The notes under the pieces are model-generated. The model had not been told where the DNA came from and ran no database searches. It saw only the letters and a list, made by a program, of their open reading frames with translations. A stretch of DNA of 64,000 nucleotides from assembly GCF_022654015.1 (NCBI RefSeq), contig NZ_CP073063.1:1178001-1242000 (forward strand), written 5' to 3'. The DNA is from Brevundimonas diminuta (GTDB lineage Bacteria > Pseudomonadota > Alphaproteobacteria > Caulobacterales > Caulobacteraceae). Both the position numbers and the translations under genes were made by a program. Positions 34,490 to 43,578 of this stretch are shown piece by piece. The number at the start of each line of letters is the position of its first letter. Within the stretch, counting starts at the first letter, position 1.

Positions 34490-36058
34490 TCAGGCCGCCT
34501 TGTTGGAGCCTTCCGGCGCGGTCCAGCGCAGGACCGGCGAGCGGGCGGCGCGGGTTTCGTCCAGGCGCTTCAGCGGCGCGTGGAAGGGCGCGCCCTTGAA
34601 GCGATCGACGTCGCCGGCCTTGGCGGCCCCGGCCAGGGCGCGCATCGCCTCGATGAAGCGATCCAGCTCGGCCTTGGACTCGGTTTCCGTCGGCTCGATC
34701 AGCATGGCGCCGTGGACGACCAGCGGGAAATACATGGTCATCGGGTGGAAGCCTTCGTCGATCATCGCCTTGGCGAAGTCGAGCGTGGTGATGTCCGTGC
34801 CCTTCAGCCATTCGTCGTCGAACAGGGCCTCGTGCATGCAGGGGCCGTCGGGGAAGGCGGCCGACATCAAGTCACCGAGCCGGGCCTTGATGTAGTTGGC
34901 GTTCAGGACGGCGTCCTCGGCGACCTGACGCAGGCCGTCGGCGCCGTGCGACATCATGTAGGACAGGGCGCGGGTGTACATGCCCATCTGGCCCTGGAAG
35001 GCGCACAGACGACCGAAGGCTTGCTCGGCCTCATCCTCCTCGCGCTCGATCAGGCGATAGTCGCCTTCGTCATGCACAACCCAGGGGGCCGGGGCGAAGG
35101 GGGCCAGGGCTTCGGACAGCACCACCGGACCCGCGCCCGGACCGCCGCCGCCGTGGGGCGTCGAGAAGGTCTTGTGCAGGTTGATGTGCATGGCGTCGAC
35201 GCCCAGGTCGCCCGGACGAACGCGGCCGACGATGGCGTTGAAGTTGGCGCCGTCGCAATAGAAATAGGCCCCGGCCTCATGCGTCAGGCGGCTGATCTCC
35301 AGGATGTCCCGCTCGAACAGGCCGCAGGTGTTCGGGTTGGTCACCATGATGGCGGCGACGTCGTCACCCAGCTTGGATGCCAGGTCGGCCACGTCCACGC
35401 GGCCGTCCTCGGTCTGGGCCACTTCGACCACCGAATAGCCGACGAAGGCGGCGGTCGCCGGGTTGGTGCCGTGGGCGCTGGTGGGCACCAGAACCTTGCG
35501 GCGCTTCTCATGCTGGCCCGAAGCCTCGTGCGCGGCGCGGATCGCCATCAGGCCGCACAGTTCGCCGTGGGCGCCGGCCTTGGGCGACAGCGCGACGGCG
35601 GGCATGCCGGTCAGGGTCTTCAGCCAATGGGCCAGGGTGTCCATCAGTTCGAGCGCGCCCTGAACGGTCGAGATCGGCTGCAGCGGGTGGATGTCCGAGA
35701 AGCCGGGCAGGCGGGCCATCTTTTCGTTCAGGCGCGGGTTGTGCTTCATCGTGCACGACCCCAGCGGATAGATGGCCAGGTCGATGGCGTGGTTCTTCTG
35801 GCTCAGGCGCACATAGTGGCGCATGGTTTCCGGCTCGGACAGGCCGGGCAGGCCGATCGGATCCTTGCGGACCAGGTCGCCCAGATCGGAGCCGTCCGTC
35901 TTGGGGTCCGGCAGATCGACGCCGGTCTTGCCCCAGCCGTCGCCCTCGAAGATCAGAGCCTCGTTCTGCAACAGGCCGCGGCCGCCAGTCAGGGTGGCGG
36001 GCTTGGTCTGGACCTGGTTCGGGGCGGTCGGGCGGCCGACGGTGTTCATGGTGCTCAT
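34490..36058 (-). CDS. gcvPB: Glycine dehydrogenase (decarboxylating) subunit 2
   Basis: Pyridoxal-phosphate subunit of the split P-protein of the glycine cleavage system. The PLP lysine is in INLHKTFSTPHGGGGPG, and SCTMKHNPR and SAHGTNPATAAF are family signatures. It has 522 residues. It forms a dimer of heterodimers with GcvPA, which is encoded 12 bases upstream on the same strand. It is the last gene of the gcvT-gcvH-gcvPA-gcvPB operon. Confidence 0.96.
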   Translation of the reverse strand: MSTMNTVGRPTAPNQVQTKPATLTGGRGLLQNEALIFEGDGWGKTGVDLPDPKTDGSDLGDLVRKDPIGLPGLSEPETMRHYVRLSQKNHAIDLAIYPLGSCTMKHNPRLNEKMARLPGFSDIHPLQPISTVQGALELMDTLAHWLKTLTGMPAVALSPKAGAHGELCGLMAIRAAHEASGQHEKRRKVLVPTSAHGTNPATAAFVGYSVVEVAQTEDGRVDVADLASKLGDDVAAIMVTNPNTCGLFERDILEISRLTHEAGAYFYCDGANFNAIVGRVRPGDLGVDAMHINLHKTFSTPHGGGGPGAGPVVLSEALAPFAPAPWVVHDEGDYRLIEREEDEAEQAFGRLCAFQGQMGMYTRALSYMMSHGADGLRQVAEDAVLNANYIKARLGDLMSAAFPDGPCMHEALFDDEWLKGTDITTLDFAKAMIDEGFHPMTMYFPLVVHGAMLIEPTETESKAELDRFIEAMRALAGAAKAGDVDRFKGAPFHAPLKRLDETRAARSPVLRWTAPEGSNKAA

Positions 36059-36070
36059 AGTCAGTATCCC

Positions 36071-37417
36071 TTACGCGCCGAGGACTTTGGAGAGCGACTT
36101 GGCGAGGATCTGGATGTCTGCATCCAGCGTCGTCTCGGTCGCAGCGACCAGCAGGACGTCGTCCATGCCGGCGTCAGGGGCCAGGCGGCTGTAGGGCACG
36201 CCGGCCAGGACGTGATGGGCGGCCAGCGTATCCACGACCTCGGCTGCATTTTTCGGCAGGCGCACCGCAAACTCGTTGAAGAAGCGATCGGTCAGGATTT
36301 CCACGCCCGGAATGGCGGCCAGGGCGTCGCGCGTGGCGACGGCCTTTTCGTGGTTGAGCAGGGCCAATTTGCGCAGGCCCGTCTCGCCCAGCAGGCTCAT
36401 GTGGATGGTGAAGGCCAGGGTGCACAGGCCCGAGTTGGTGCAGATGTTAGACGTCGCCTTGTCGCGGCGGATGTGCTGCTCCCGGGTCGACAGGGTCAGG
36501 ACGAAGCCGCGCTCGCCGTCGGCGTCCACCGTTTCGCCGGTCAGACGGCCGGGCATCTGGCGGATCAGCTTCTCGCGCGTGGCGAACAGGCCGACATAGG
36601 GACCGCCGAAGTTCAAGGCGTTGCCGATCGACTGCCCCTCGGCCGCGACGATGTCGGCGCCCATCTCGCCGGGCGACTTCAGAAGGCCCATCGACACGGC
36701 CTCGGTGACCACGACGATCAGCAGGGCGCCGGCGGCGTGGGCGGCCTCGGCGATCTTGGTCACGTCGGTGGCCGTGCCGAAGACGTTGGGCGTCTGCACG
36801 ACGACGCAGGCGGTGTCGGGACCGATCTGGTCGATCACGGCGGCCTCGGCGTCCACGGCGGCGGGCAGAGCCAGGGTCTCGACGCCGACGGCGTGAACCA
36901 CGGTCTCGGTCGCCTTGATGTAGTGCGGGTGCACGCCGCCCGAGATCACCGCCTTGTTGCGACGGGTCACGCGGGTCGCCATCAGCACGCCCTCGGCCAT
37001 GGCGGTCGAACCGTCGTACAGGCTGGCGTTGGCGACCGGCATTCCCGTCAGGTTCGCGACCTGGGTCTGGAACTCGTACAGGTACTGCAGAGTCCCTTGC
37101 GCGATTTCAGGCTGGTAGGGGGTGTAGCTGGTCAGGAATTCCGAGCGCTGGATCACGTGGTCCACCGTCGCCGGGACATGGTGCTTGTAGGCGCCTGCGC
37201 CGCAGAAGAAGGGCACGGCGCCGGCCGTGGCGTTCTTGGCCGCCATGGCGGACAGGGCGCGCTCGACCTCCAGCTCGCCTGCGACGCGCGGCAGATCGAC
37301 GGGGCCGTCCAGACGGGCGGCCTGGGGCACGTCCACGAACAAATCATCGATGGATTTCGCGCCGATGGCGGCGAGCATCGCCGTGCGGTCGTCGGGCGTC
37401 AGGGGGAGGTAACGCAT
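36071..37417 (-). CDS. gcvPA: Glycine dehydrogenase (decarboxylating) subunit 1
   Basis: Partner subunit of the split P-protein, 448 residues. [14 protein letters not shown] at the N-terminus, [15 protein letters not shown] and [20 protein letters not shown] are typical. It lacks the PLP lysine, which lies in GcvPB. The split form replaces the fused GcvP of enterobacteria. It follows gcvH after 62 bases that contain a perfect 10-base hairpin. Confidence 0.96.
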   Translation of the reverse strand: MRYLPLTPDDRTAMLAAIGAKSIDDLFVDVPQAARLDGPVDLPRVAGELEVERALSAMAAKNATAGAVPFFCGAGAYKHHVPATVDHVIQRSEFLTSYTPYQPEIAQGTLQYLYEFQTQVANLTGMPVANASLYDGSTAMAEGVLMATRVTRRNKAVISGGVHPHYIKATETVVHAVGVETLALPAAVDAEAAVIDQIGPDTACVVVQTPNVFGTATDVTKIAEAAHAAGALLIVVVTEAVSMGLLKSPGEMGADIVAAEGQSIGNALNFGGPYVGLFATREKLIRQMPGRLTGETVDADGERGFVLTLSTREQHIRRDKATSNICTNSGLCTLAFTIHMSLLGETGLRKLALLNHEKAVATRDALAAIPGVEILTDRFFNEFAVRLPKNAAEVVDTLAAHHVLAGVPYSRLAPDAGMDDVLLVAATETTLDADIQILAKSLSKVLGA

Positions 37418-37446
37418 GGTCGTGTCCTGGGCCGTGAAAGGCCGAA

Positions 37447-37470
37447 GACCCGCTGACTAATCAGCGGGTC
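37447..37470 (-). other. Hairpin between gcvH and gcvPA
   Basis: GACCCGCTGA (37447-37456) and TCAGCGGGTC (37461-37470) pair perfectly around a four-base loop. No T-tract follows on the minus strand, so it is probably an mRNA stabiliser or weak attenuator in the middle of the operon. Confidence 0.6.
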
Positions 37471-37479
37471 CGATGGGGC

Positions 37480-37845
37480 TTAGAGGGTGGCGAGGAAGGC
37501 GTCGTAGGCGGACTGGTCCATCAGGGCGTCCAGTTGCGAGGCGTCCGAGACCTTGATCTTGGCGAACCAACCGTCGGCCTCGGCGCCCGAGTTGACGGTT
37601 TCCGGGGCGGTCGACAGGGCGTCGTTGGCCTCGACCACTTCGCCCGACACGGGGGCGTAGACGTCCGACGCCGCCTTCACGCTCTCGACCACGGCGAAGC
37701 TGTCGCCCTTGGAGACGGTCTTGCCGACTTCAGGCACTTCGACGAACACCACGTCGCCCAGGGCGTCGGCGGCGTGTTTGGAGATGCCGACGGTGGCGAT
37801 GTCGCCGTCAAGGCTGACCCACTCGTGATCCTTGGTGAACTTCAT
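37480..37845 (-). CDS. gcvH: Glycine cleavage system H protein
   Basis: Lipoyl-carrying shuttle protein of 121 residues. The lipoylated Lys is in [14 protein letters not shown]. The N-terminal [14 protein letters not shown] and [15 protein letters not shown] are family motifs. It carries the aminomethyl group from the P-protein to GcvT. It lies 11 bases downstream of gcvT in the same operon. Confidence 0.97.
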   Translation of the reverse strand: MKFTKDHEWVSLDGDIATVGISKHAADALGDVVFVEVPEVGKTVSKGDSFAVVESVKAASDVYAPVSGEVVEANDALSTAPETVNSGAEADGWFAKIKVSDASQLDALMDQSAYDAFLATL

Positions 37846-37856
37846 GGTCTGATCTC

Positions 37857-38969
37857 TCAGGCTTTGGGTTTGCGGTAATAGCGTTGGGCCACGAAGGGCA
37901 TGGCGACGACTTCGGCGGCGGCGGTCTTGCCCCGCACGATGACCTTCAGCGCCGTGCCCAGTGCGGCATGGGCCGGCGGGACGTAGCCCATGGCGATGTT
38001 CTTGCCCAAGGTCGGGGAGGGGCCGCCCGAGGTGACCTTGCCGATCACGTTACCGTCGGCGTCGGCGATTTCGGCGCCTTCACGGGCCGGGGCGCCTTCC
38101 TTGACGATCAGCCCGACGCGAACTCGCGAGGGGCCGTCGGCCAGTTCCTTCAGGATGCGCTCGGCGCCGGCGAAGTCCGCGCGTTCCTTGCGTGACTTGG
38201 ACAGGGCGAAGGTCAGGGCGCCTTCCACCGGCGAGGTGGTCGGGTCGATGTCGTGGCCGTGCAGCGGCAGGCCCGCTTCCAGACGCAAGCTGTCGCGGGC
38301 GCCCAGGCCGATCGGCTTGACGCGAGCGTCTTCCAGAATGGTGTTCCAGATGCGCTCGGCCTGATCTGCCGGGACCGAAATCTCATAGCCGTCCTCGCCG
38401 GTGTAGCCCGAGCGCGAGACGTAGCAGTCGGCGCCGAACAGCATCAGACGGGCGCATTCCATGAAGCCCATTTCGGCCAGGATAGGCTCGTGCGCGGCCA
38501 TGACCTCGGCGGCTTCCGGCCCCTGGATGGCGATCAGCGCGCGGTCCAGCACCGTCAGCTTGGCGTCGCCTTCGAGGTTGGCTTCCCAGAAGGCGAAGTC
38601 CTCGTCCTTGTTGCCGGCGTTGACGACGACGAACAGGCCGTCGTGATCCGGCCGTCCGGCCATCAGGTCGTCGATGACGCCGCCTTCGCCGTTCAGCAGC
38701 AGCGAATACTTCTGTTTGCCGGCCTTCAGGATCGCATAGTCGCCGGGCACGAAACGCTCGAACTGGGCGGTCGCGTCCTCGCCGGTGATCTTGCACTGGC
38801 CCATGTGGGAGACGTCGAACAGACCGGCGTGTTCCCGCGTCCAGCGGTGCTCGGCCAGAACGCCTTCGTACTGGACCGGCATGTCATAGCCGCCGAAGCC
38901 CACCATGCGGGCGCCCAGCGCGCGGTGCGCGGCGTTCAGGGGCGTGGTCTTCAGGGTCTGGTCGGTCAT
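37857..38969 (-). CDS. gcvT: Glycine cleavage system aminomethyltransferase (T protein)
   Basis: Tetrahydrofolate-dependent aminomethyltransferase of 370 residues. Family motifs are [18 protein letters not shown], the catalytic Asp region [23 protein letters not shown] and [15 protein letters not shown]. It is the first gene of the glycine cleavage operon. The leader of about 240 bases contains a tandem glycine riboswitch. No strong Shine-Dalgarno is seen before the ATG, so translation may depend on leader folding. Confidence 0.97.
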   Translation of the reverse strand: MTDQTLKTTPLNAAHRALGARMVGFGGYDMPVQYEGVLAEHRWTREHAGLFDVSHMGQCKITGEDATAQFERFVPGDYAILKAGKQKYSLLLNGEGGVIDDLMAGRPDHDGLFVVVNAGNKDEDFAFWEANLEGDAKLTVLDRALIAIQGPEAAEVMAAHEPILAEMGFMECARLMLFGADCYVSRSGYTGEDGYEISVPADQAERIWNTILEDARVKPIGLGARDSLRLEAGLPLHGHDIDPTTSPVEGALTFALSKSRKERADFAGAERILKELADGPSRVRVGLIVKEGAPAREGAEIADADGNVIGKVTSGGPSPTLGKNIAMGYVPPAHAALGTALKVIVRGKTAAAEVVAMPFVAQRYYRKPKA

Positions 38970-38997
38970 GGTTCAGGCTTTCACGGTCGCGTGTTGT

Positions 38998-39011
38998 GGC
39001 GGAGCTCCGCC
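38998..39011 (-). other. Palindromic hairpin candidate in the gcvT leader
   Basis: GGCGGAGCTCCGCC is a perfect 14-base palindrome between the riboswitch and the gcvT start. It may be part of the riboswitch expression platform. It lacks a T-tract. Confidence 0.45.
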
Positions 39012-39024
39012 GTCCTCGCGCCCC

Positions 39025-39210
39025 CGCTGTCCTGAAGCCTGAGAGATTCCGGCGACCAAATCATGTCGCCTTGCTCCGTCGGCGCGCCCGAATGGGCGAC
39101 TTTCCAGCGTCCGTATGCTTCGCGGTCCGTTTGCCTGAGCGTTTCCGGGGCGGTTGCGCCTTCGGCGTCGAACCCTGTTTCCAGCGCCCGATCTCTCCCG
39201 CGAGAGCCTG
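39025..39210 (-). promoter_or_regulatory. Tandem glycine riboswitch upstream of gcvT
   Basis: Read on the minus strand, two consecutive aptamer-like units can be seen. The first has GGGAGAGATC, GACGCCGAAGGCGC and GGAAACGCTCAGGC. The second has GGACGCTGGAAAG, a GCC/GGC-rich stem, and GGAATCTCTCAGGCTTCAG with GACAG. These are the conserved boxes of the glycine riboswitch family (GGAGAGA, CCGAAGG, CUCUCAGGC). Glycine binding normally turns on gcv expression. No classical terminator is visible in the leader, so translational control or an unusual platform is possible. Confidence 0.88.
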
Positions 39211-39315
39211 CGACCTAAGGCATCGACTCAAGCGCCAAGTCAAGCGGGCCGGGAACAAGGATGCGTGCGGCGGGTTGTCGTTCCGAACCCCGAAACCAAA
39301 CCTAGGAATGCGAAA

Positions 39316-40353
39316 ATGTCCATTATAGACAAGCTGTTCGGCGACAACGACAAGCCGCGCGATACGCCTGCCAAGGCCGATGGCCCGATGCAGAAGGTTC
39401 TGGACGAACTGGCGTCCCTCGGCGGCAAGCCGATCGAGACCCTGTCGCCAGAGGAGGCCCGCCAGCAACCGACCCCGACCGATGCGGTGAAATCGCTGTT
39501 GCGTAAGGACGGCAAGGACCCCAGCGACGACATGGGCGTAAAGACCAGCGACATCACCATTCCCGGCGCCGCCGGCCCGATCCAGGCGCGCATCTACAAG
39601 CCGCACGACCATTCCGAAGACAAGCTGCACCCGGTCGTCGTCTATTTCCACGGCGGCGGCTTCGTGATCGCCGATCTGGACGTCTATGACGGCGGCCCGC
39701 GCGGCGTGTCCAAGATGGCCGATGTGATCGTGGTCTCGGTCCATTATCGCCAGGCCCCGGAACATCATTTCCCCGCCGCCCACGACGACGCCCTGGCGGC
39801 TTACCGCTGGGTGCTGGAGAATGCGCAGACCTTCCGCGGCGACCCGCAGAAGGTGGCCGTGATGGGCGAAAGCGCAGGCGGCAACCTGGCCATCGGCGTG
39901 TCGATGATGGCGCGCGACGCCGGACTGCCGGCGCCCAAACATCAGGTGCTGGTCTACCCGGTCGCCGGCGTGGACATGGACAATGAGTCCTACGTCGAGA
40001 ACGCCGACGCCAAGCCGCTGAACAAGCCGATGATGAAGTGGTTCGTGAAGCACATCTTCGCCAACGAGGCCGATGCGCAGGACCCGCGCATCAATATCGT
40101 CGAGAAGGCGAACCTGTCGGGCTTGCCCTCGACGACTGTGATCTGCGCCGAGATCGATCCGCTGCGCACCGAAGGCGAACTTCTGGCCGAAAAGCTGGAG
40201 CAGGCGGGCGTCGACGTGCGTCACAAGACTTTCCACGGCTCGACGCACGAGTTCTTCGGCATGGCGGCGGTCGTGCCGGATGCGGCGGCGGCCCAGACCT
40301 TCGCCGCCCACGAACTGAAGCGGGCGTTCGGTACGGCGATCCTGCCGATCTGA
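39316..40353 (+). CDS. Alpha/beta hydrolase, hormone-sensitive-lipase/acetyl esterase family
   Basis: Carboxylesterase of 345 residues in the bacterial HSL-like family. The oxyanion motif is YFHGGGFVIAD, the nucleophile Ser is in VMGESAGGNLAI, the acid is in CAEIDPLRTEG, and the His is in GSTHEFFGM. The N-terminal 70 residues are a cap-like polar region. I use the ATG at 39316, preceded by AGGA. It has no signal peptide, so is probably cytoplasmic. It is divergent from the gcv operon and is closed by an intrinsic terminator. Confidence 0.9.
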   Translation: MSIIDKLFGDNDKPRDTPAKADGPMQKVLDELASLGGKPIETLSPEEARQQPTPTDAVKSLLRKDGKDPSDDMGVKTSDITIPGAAGPIQARIYKPHDHSEDKLHPVVVYFHGGGFVIADLDVYDGGPRGVSKMADVIVVSVHYRQAPEHHFPAAHDDALAAYRWVLENAQTFRGDPQKVAVMGESAGGNLAIGVSMMARDAGLPAPKHQVLVYPVAGVDMDNESYVENADAKPLNKPMMKWFVKHIFANEADAQDPRINIVEKANLSGLPSTTVICAEIDPLRTEGELLAEKLEQAGVDVRHKTFHGSTHEFFGMAAVVPDAAAAQTFAAHELKRAFGTAILPI

Positions 40354-40377
40354 TCAACGACGCCGAAGGATAAGGAA

Positions 40378-40404
40378 GCGCCCCGGTTTTCGCCGGGGCG
40401 TTTT
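40378..40404 (+). terminator. Intrinsic terminator after the esterase gene
   Basis: Perfect 8-base stem CGCCCCGG / CCGGGGCG with a TTTTCG loop, followed by TTTT. It lies 25 bases after the esterase stop and about 80 bases before fbp. Confidence 0.85.
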
Positions 40405-40485
40405 CGTTGTCGCTTCGCCCTGCCGCCTTGCCCTGGGGCCTGTCCCCCGCCAAAACGGCGCAACGCCCAGAACCGGACCGACCGC

Positions 40486-41451
40486 ATGACCCGCACACGC
40501 CTTGACGCCCATATCGCCGCCCTGGATGCGCCCGATGGGCTGAAGACGGTTCTGACCGTGGTCGCCGCCACCTGCGCGGACATCAGCAAGGTCGTCGCGG
40601 GCGGGGCCCTGGCCGGGGCGCTGGGCGCATCGGGACAGATCAATGTGCAGGACGAGGAGCAGAAGAAGCTCGACGTCATGACCAACGACATGCTGACCGA
40701 GGCCCTGCTGGCCAGCCCGGCCGTCGCCGGGGTCGCGTCGGAAGAGATGGACGACGTCCAGCCGGCCTCGAACCCGGCCGGCGACTATCTGGTGCTGTTC
40801 GACCCGCTGGACGGTTCGTCCAACATCGACATCAACGCCCCCGTCGGCACCATCGTCTCAGTGTTGAAGTCCGCGACCGCGACCCCGACCGAGGCTGATT
40901 TCATGCAGCCGGGCCGCAATCAGGTCGCCGCCCTCTACGCCGTCTATGGGCCGCAGACCATGCTGGTGCTGACGACGGGCGCGGGCGTAAAGGGGTTCAC
41001 CCTGTCGAACGACGGCGACTGGATCCTGACGCACGACGACATCGCCATTTCGCCGGACACCAAGGAGTTCGCCATCAACATGTCGAACCTGCGCCACTGG
41101 GCCGAGCCGGTGCAGACCTATGTCGGCGACCTGCTGAAGGGCGATGAGGGGCCTCGGGCCAAGAACTTCAACATGCGCTGGGTCGCGGCCATGGTGGCGG
41201 ATGTTCACCGCATCCTGATGCGTGGCGGGGTCTTCCTCTATCCCTGGGACCGGCGCGAGCCGAACAAGCCGGGCAAGTTGCGGCTGATGTACGAAGGCAA
41301 TCCGATGGCCTTCCTGGTCGAGCAGGCGGGCGGCAAGGCGACGACGGATGGTCGTCAGGCCATTCTGGACGTGCAGCCCGAGCATCTGCACCAGCGCATC
41401 CCCGTCGCGCTCGGTTCGGCCAACGAGATTGACGCCTACGCAGGCGTGTGA
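40486..41451 (+). CDS. fbp: Fructose-1,6-bisphosphatase class 1
   Basis: Gluconeogenic phosphatase converting fructose 1,6-bisphosphate to fructose 6-phosphate. The class 1 metal-binding motif [11 protein letters not shown] and the preceding VASEEMDD are present, with RYVGS-type substrate contacts represented by [23 protein letters not shown] in parts. It has 321 residues. The stop overlaps the start of pncA by one base (TGATG), suggesting a two-gene operon. Confidence 0.95.
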   Translation: MTRTRLDAHIAALDAPDGLKTVLTVVAATCADISKVVAGGALAGALGASGQINVQDEEQKKLDVMTNDMLTEALLASPAVAGVASEEMDDVQPASNPAGDYLVLFDPLDGSSNIDINAPVGTIVSVLKSATATPTEADFMQPGRNQVAALYAVYGPQTMLVLTTGAGVKGFTLSNDGDWILTHDDIAISPDTKEFAINMSNLRHWAEPVQTYVGDLLKGDEGPRAKNFNMRWVAAMVADVHRILMRGGVFLYPWDRREPNKPGKLRLMYEGNPMAFLVEQAGGKATTDGRQAILDVQPEHLHQRIPVALGSANEIDAYAGV

Positions 41452-42068
41452 TGGGCGACGCCCTTCTGGTCATCGATCCGCAGAACGACTTCTGCGAAGG
41501 CGGCCGTCTGGCGGTGGCGGGCGGTGCGGGGATCATGCCGCTGATCAACCGCCTGTCGGCCCGGTTCGACCGGGTGATCGTGACCCAGGACTGGCATACG
41601 CCGGATCAGATCAGCTTCGCCTCCAACCACCACGGCGCGGCGCCCTTCACCGAGATCGAGGTGGCCTACGGTCGCCAGATGCTGTGGCCGGATCATTGTC
41701 TTCAGGGCACGCCTGGCGCCGACTTTCATCCTGATGCAGCGCCGACGGTCGACAAGGCCATGGCCGTGATCCGCAAGGGCTATAATCCGGCGGTCGACAG
41801 CTATTCCGGCTTCTTCGAAAATGATCACCGCACCCCGACGGGCTTGGCCGGCCTGTTGCGCGAACTGGGCGTGACGCGCGTCTTCCTGTGCGGTCTGGCC
41901 TTCGACTACTGCGTCCGCTTCACCGCCGAGGACGCGGTTCGCGAGGGGTTCGAAGCCGTGGTGATCGCCGACGCCAGTCGGGCCATCGCGCCGCAAACCG
42001 AGGCGGCTCGGGACAGTTTCCGGGCCTTGGGCGTGGCGGAGATCGCGGCGGCGTCCCTGCTGAGCTAG
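41451..42068 (+). CDS. pncA: Nicotinamidase/pyrazinamidase
   Basis: Cysteine hydrolase of the isochorismatase fold that converts nicotinamide to nicotinate for NAD salvage. The catalytic Asp is in VIDPQNDFCEGG, the metal ligands are in TQDWHTPDQISFASNH, and the nucleophile Cys is in LCGLAFDYCVRFTAEDA. The product has 205 residues from the ATG at 41451; a GTG one codon earlier is possible. It overlaps the fbp stop and converges on the Y-family polymerase gene. Confidence 0.95.
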   Translation: MGDALLVIDPQNDFCEGGRLAVAGGAGIMPLINRLSARFDRVIVTQDWHTPDQISFASNHHGAAPFTEIEVAYGRQMLWPDHCLQGTPGADFHPDAAPTVDKAMAVIRKGYNPAVDSYSGFFENDHRTPTGLAGLLRELGVTRVFLCGLAFDYCVRFTAEDAVREGFEAVVIADASRAIAPQTEAARDSFRALGVAEIAAASLLS

Positions 42069-42075
42069 GTGGGCC

Positions 42076-43386
42076 TCACTCCCAGAAATCCTCGGCCTCG
42101 GGGATGCGGGTGAAGGCGATCTTGGCGCCGATATAGTCGGGCAGGCCGGCCTTGGGGCCGATGCTGACGGTGTCCTTGCCATAGCGGCGGTTCAGCGCGT
42201 CCAGCGCCTGGGACAGGCGCAGGGACGGGGCCTCGCCGTCCTGATCCGGGCCGGCGGCGAACAGGTCGGTCTCGAAGGCGTCGCGTGATTTCAGGCCGTG
42301 CACCCCGACCCCGACATAGCTCAGGCGTCCCGCCTCCAGCTCCGGCTCGACCTTGCGCCACAGACTGTCGAGCGCGGCCAGAAGGGCGAAGGTGTCCTGC
42401 GTCGGCGCGATGGGACAACTCATCGCCGCCGTTTCCCAACCGCGTCGACCACTTCGGGGCGTCGCCTTCGGCCCCATGTCCAGATGCAGGGTCAGGCTGG
42501 CGCCGGTCAGGCCCATGCGGCGCAGACGCGCCCCGCACTTGACCACCAGCCGCCGCGCCACGGCGCGCGCCTTGTCCGGGGTCCGCATGGCCTGGGCAAG
42601 GACGTGGCTGTGGCTGATCGAGGCGGGCGGTTTCTCCGGCGTCGGTTCGCTGTCCAGACCGTGCAGGCCGCGCCAGATGCGTTCGCCCTCGATGCTGTTC
42701 CAGATCGCACGGGCCTGTTTCGCGCTCATGTTCCAAAGGCCGGCCGTGTCGGTGACGCCCGCCGCCTGCAACCGGATCTGCATGCGGGAGCCGATGCCCG
42801 GATATTTCGACAGCGGCAGGTCCAGCAAGGGACCGGGCAACTCGTTGGCGCGCAGCACCGTCAGCCCGGCGGGCTTCTGCATGCCGCAGGCGGTCTTGGC
42901 CAGGAACCGCGACGGGGCCAGCCCGACGGACGACCGCAGACAGTCGCCGACGTTTTGCAGGATGCCCGCCTGAATCCGCCGGGCCAGGGCGACGGCGTTC
43001 GCCTCCAGCCGTTCTGAACCGAGCAGTTCGCACGAGCATTCGTCGATTGATCCGACTTTCCACACCCGCACATGGCGGTCGATCTCGGCCATGATCTGCT
43101 GATGGATTTTGACGTAGAGGTCGGGGCGCGCTTCGGCGACGATCAGATCGGGGCACAGTTTGCGCGCCTCGGACACCCGCATCCCGGTATGAACGCCCCA
43201 GGCCTTGCTCTCATAGCTGGCGGCGATGGCGCCGGTGTATTCGCTCTCGGCCGGCCGCACGATGACCGGCTTGCCCTGCCAGGCCGGATTCATCTGCTGT
43301 TCGACGCTGGCGAAGAAGGCGTTCAGATCGACGAACAGCCAGCGGAGGTTCGCGCTGTCTTCAGCCTTGGTGCCAGCCTGGTCCAT
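42076..43386 (-). CDS. Y-family translesion DNA polymerase
   Basis: Error-prone polymerase of 436 residues related to DinB/UmuC. The catalytic acids are retained: the first Asp in LFVDLNAFFASVEQ and the Asp-Glu pair in VGSIDECSCEL. This separates it from ImuB, which lacks them. The thumb region has KYPGIGSRMQIRL, and a little-finger domain and C-terminal extension follow. It differs from ordinary DinB in the sequence around the active site (DLNAFF rather than DMDCFF; SIDECS). A LexA-type box lies five bases upstream of the ATG, so it should be SOS induced. No imuA or dnaE2 gene is adjacent. Confidence 0.88.
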   Translation of the reverse strand: MDQAGTKAEDSANLRWLFVDLNAFFASVEQQMNPAWQGKPVIVRPAESEYTGAIAASYESKAWGVHTGMRVSEARKLCPDLIVAEARPDLYVKIHQQIMAEIDRHVRVWKVGSIDECSCELLGSERLEANAVALARRIQAGILQNVGDCLRSSVGLAPSRFLAKTACGMQKPAGLTVLRANELPGPLLDLPLSKYPGIGSRMQIRLQAAGVTDTAGLWNMSAKQARAIWNSIEGERIWRGLHGLDSEPTPEKPPASISHSHVLAQAMRTPDKARAVARRLVVKCGARLRRMGLTGASLTLHLDMGPKATPRSGRRGWETAAMSCPIAPTQDTFALLAALDSLWRKVEPELEAGRLSYVGVGVHGLKSRDAFETDLFAAGPDQDGEAPSLRLSQALDALNRRYGKDTVSIGPKAGLPDYIGAKIAFTRIPEAEDFWE

Positions 43387-43391
43387 CGACG

Positions 43392-43406
43392 GAACATATC
43401 AGGAAC
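43392..43406 (-). promoter_or_regulatory. SOS (LexA) box upstream of the Y-family polymerase
   Basis: On the plus strand GAAC-ATATCAG-GAAC, which on the gene's strand reads GTTC-N7-GTTC, the exact LexA-binding consensus of Alphaproteobacteria such as Caulobacter and rhizobia. It ends five bases before the start codon, so the message would be leaderless or nearly so. Confidence 0.8.
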
Positions 43407-43439
43407 ATCTGGTTCGAGGAAGCGATCACCTGTCCCTTT

Positions 43440-43566
43440 CGTCATTCCGGGCGCAGCGTAGCGAAGACCCGGAACCCAGGGCCGCATCCTCTCTGCACGA
43501 TACAGCTGAGGCCGGATGTGAGCCTCCTGGGTTCCGGGTTCGTCCTTCGGACGCCCCGGAATGACG
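43440..43566. repeat. Nested inverted-repeat intergenic element
   Basis: The outer arms CGTCATTCCGGG (43440-43451) and CCCGGAATGACG (43555-43566) are perfect reverse complements. The inner arms CCCGGAACCCAGG (43468-43480) and CCTGGGTTCCGGG (43526-43538) are too. The 127-base element would fold into a long two-tier hairpin. It separates the polymerase promoter from the adenine deaminase 3' end. Probably a dispersed non-coding repeat; no transposase is present. Confidence 0.8.
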
Positions 43567-43578
43567 AGAAGGGAGGGT

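Noticed and set aside
33839..37456. Very long plus-strand open frame (about 1200 codons) across the gcvP region
   Set aside because: It is the antisense reflection of gcvPB, gcvPA and part of the SDR gene in GC-rich DNA. Its Gly/His/Gln-rich product resembles no protein, while the minus-strand genes are unmistakable.
42076..43386. ImuB identity for the Y-family polymerase
   Set aside because: ImuB lacks the catalytic acidic residues, which are present here, and no imuA/dnaE2 partners are adjacent.
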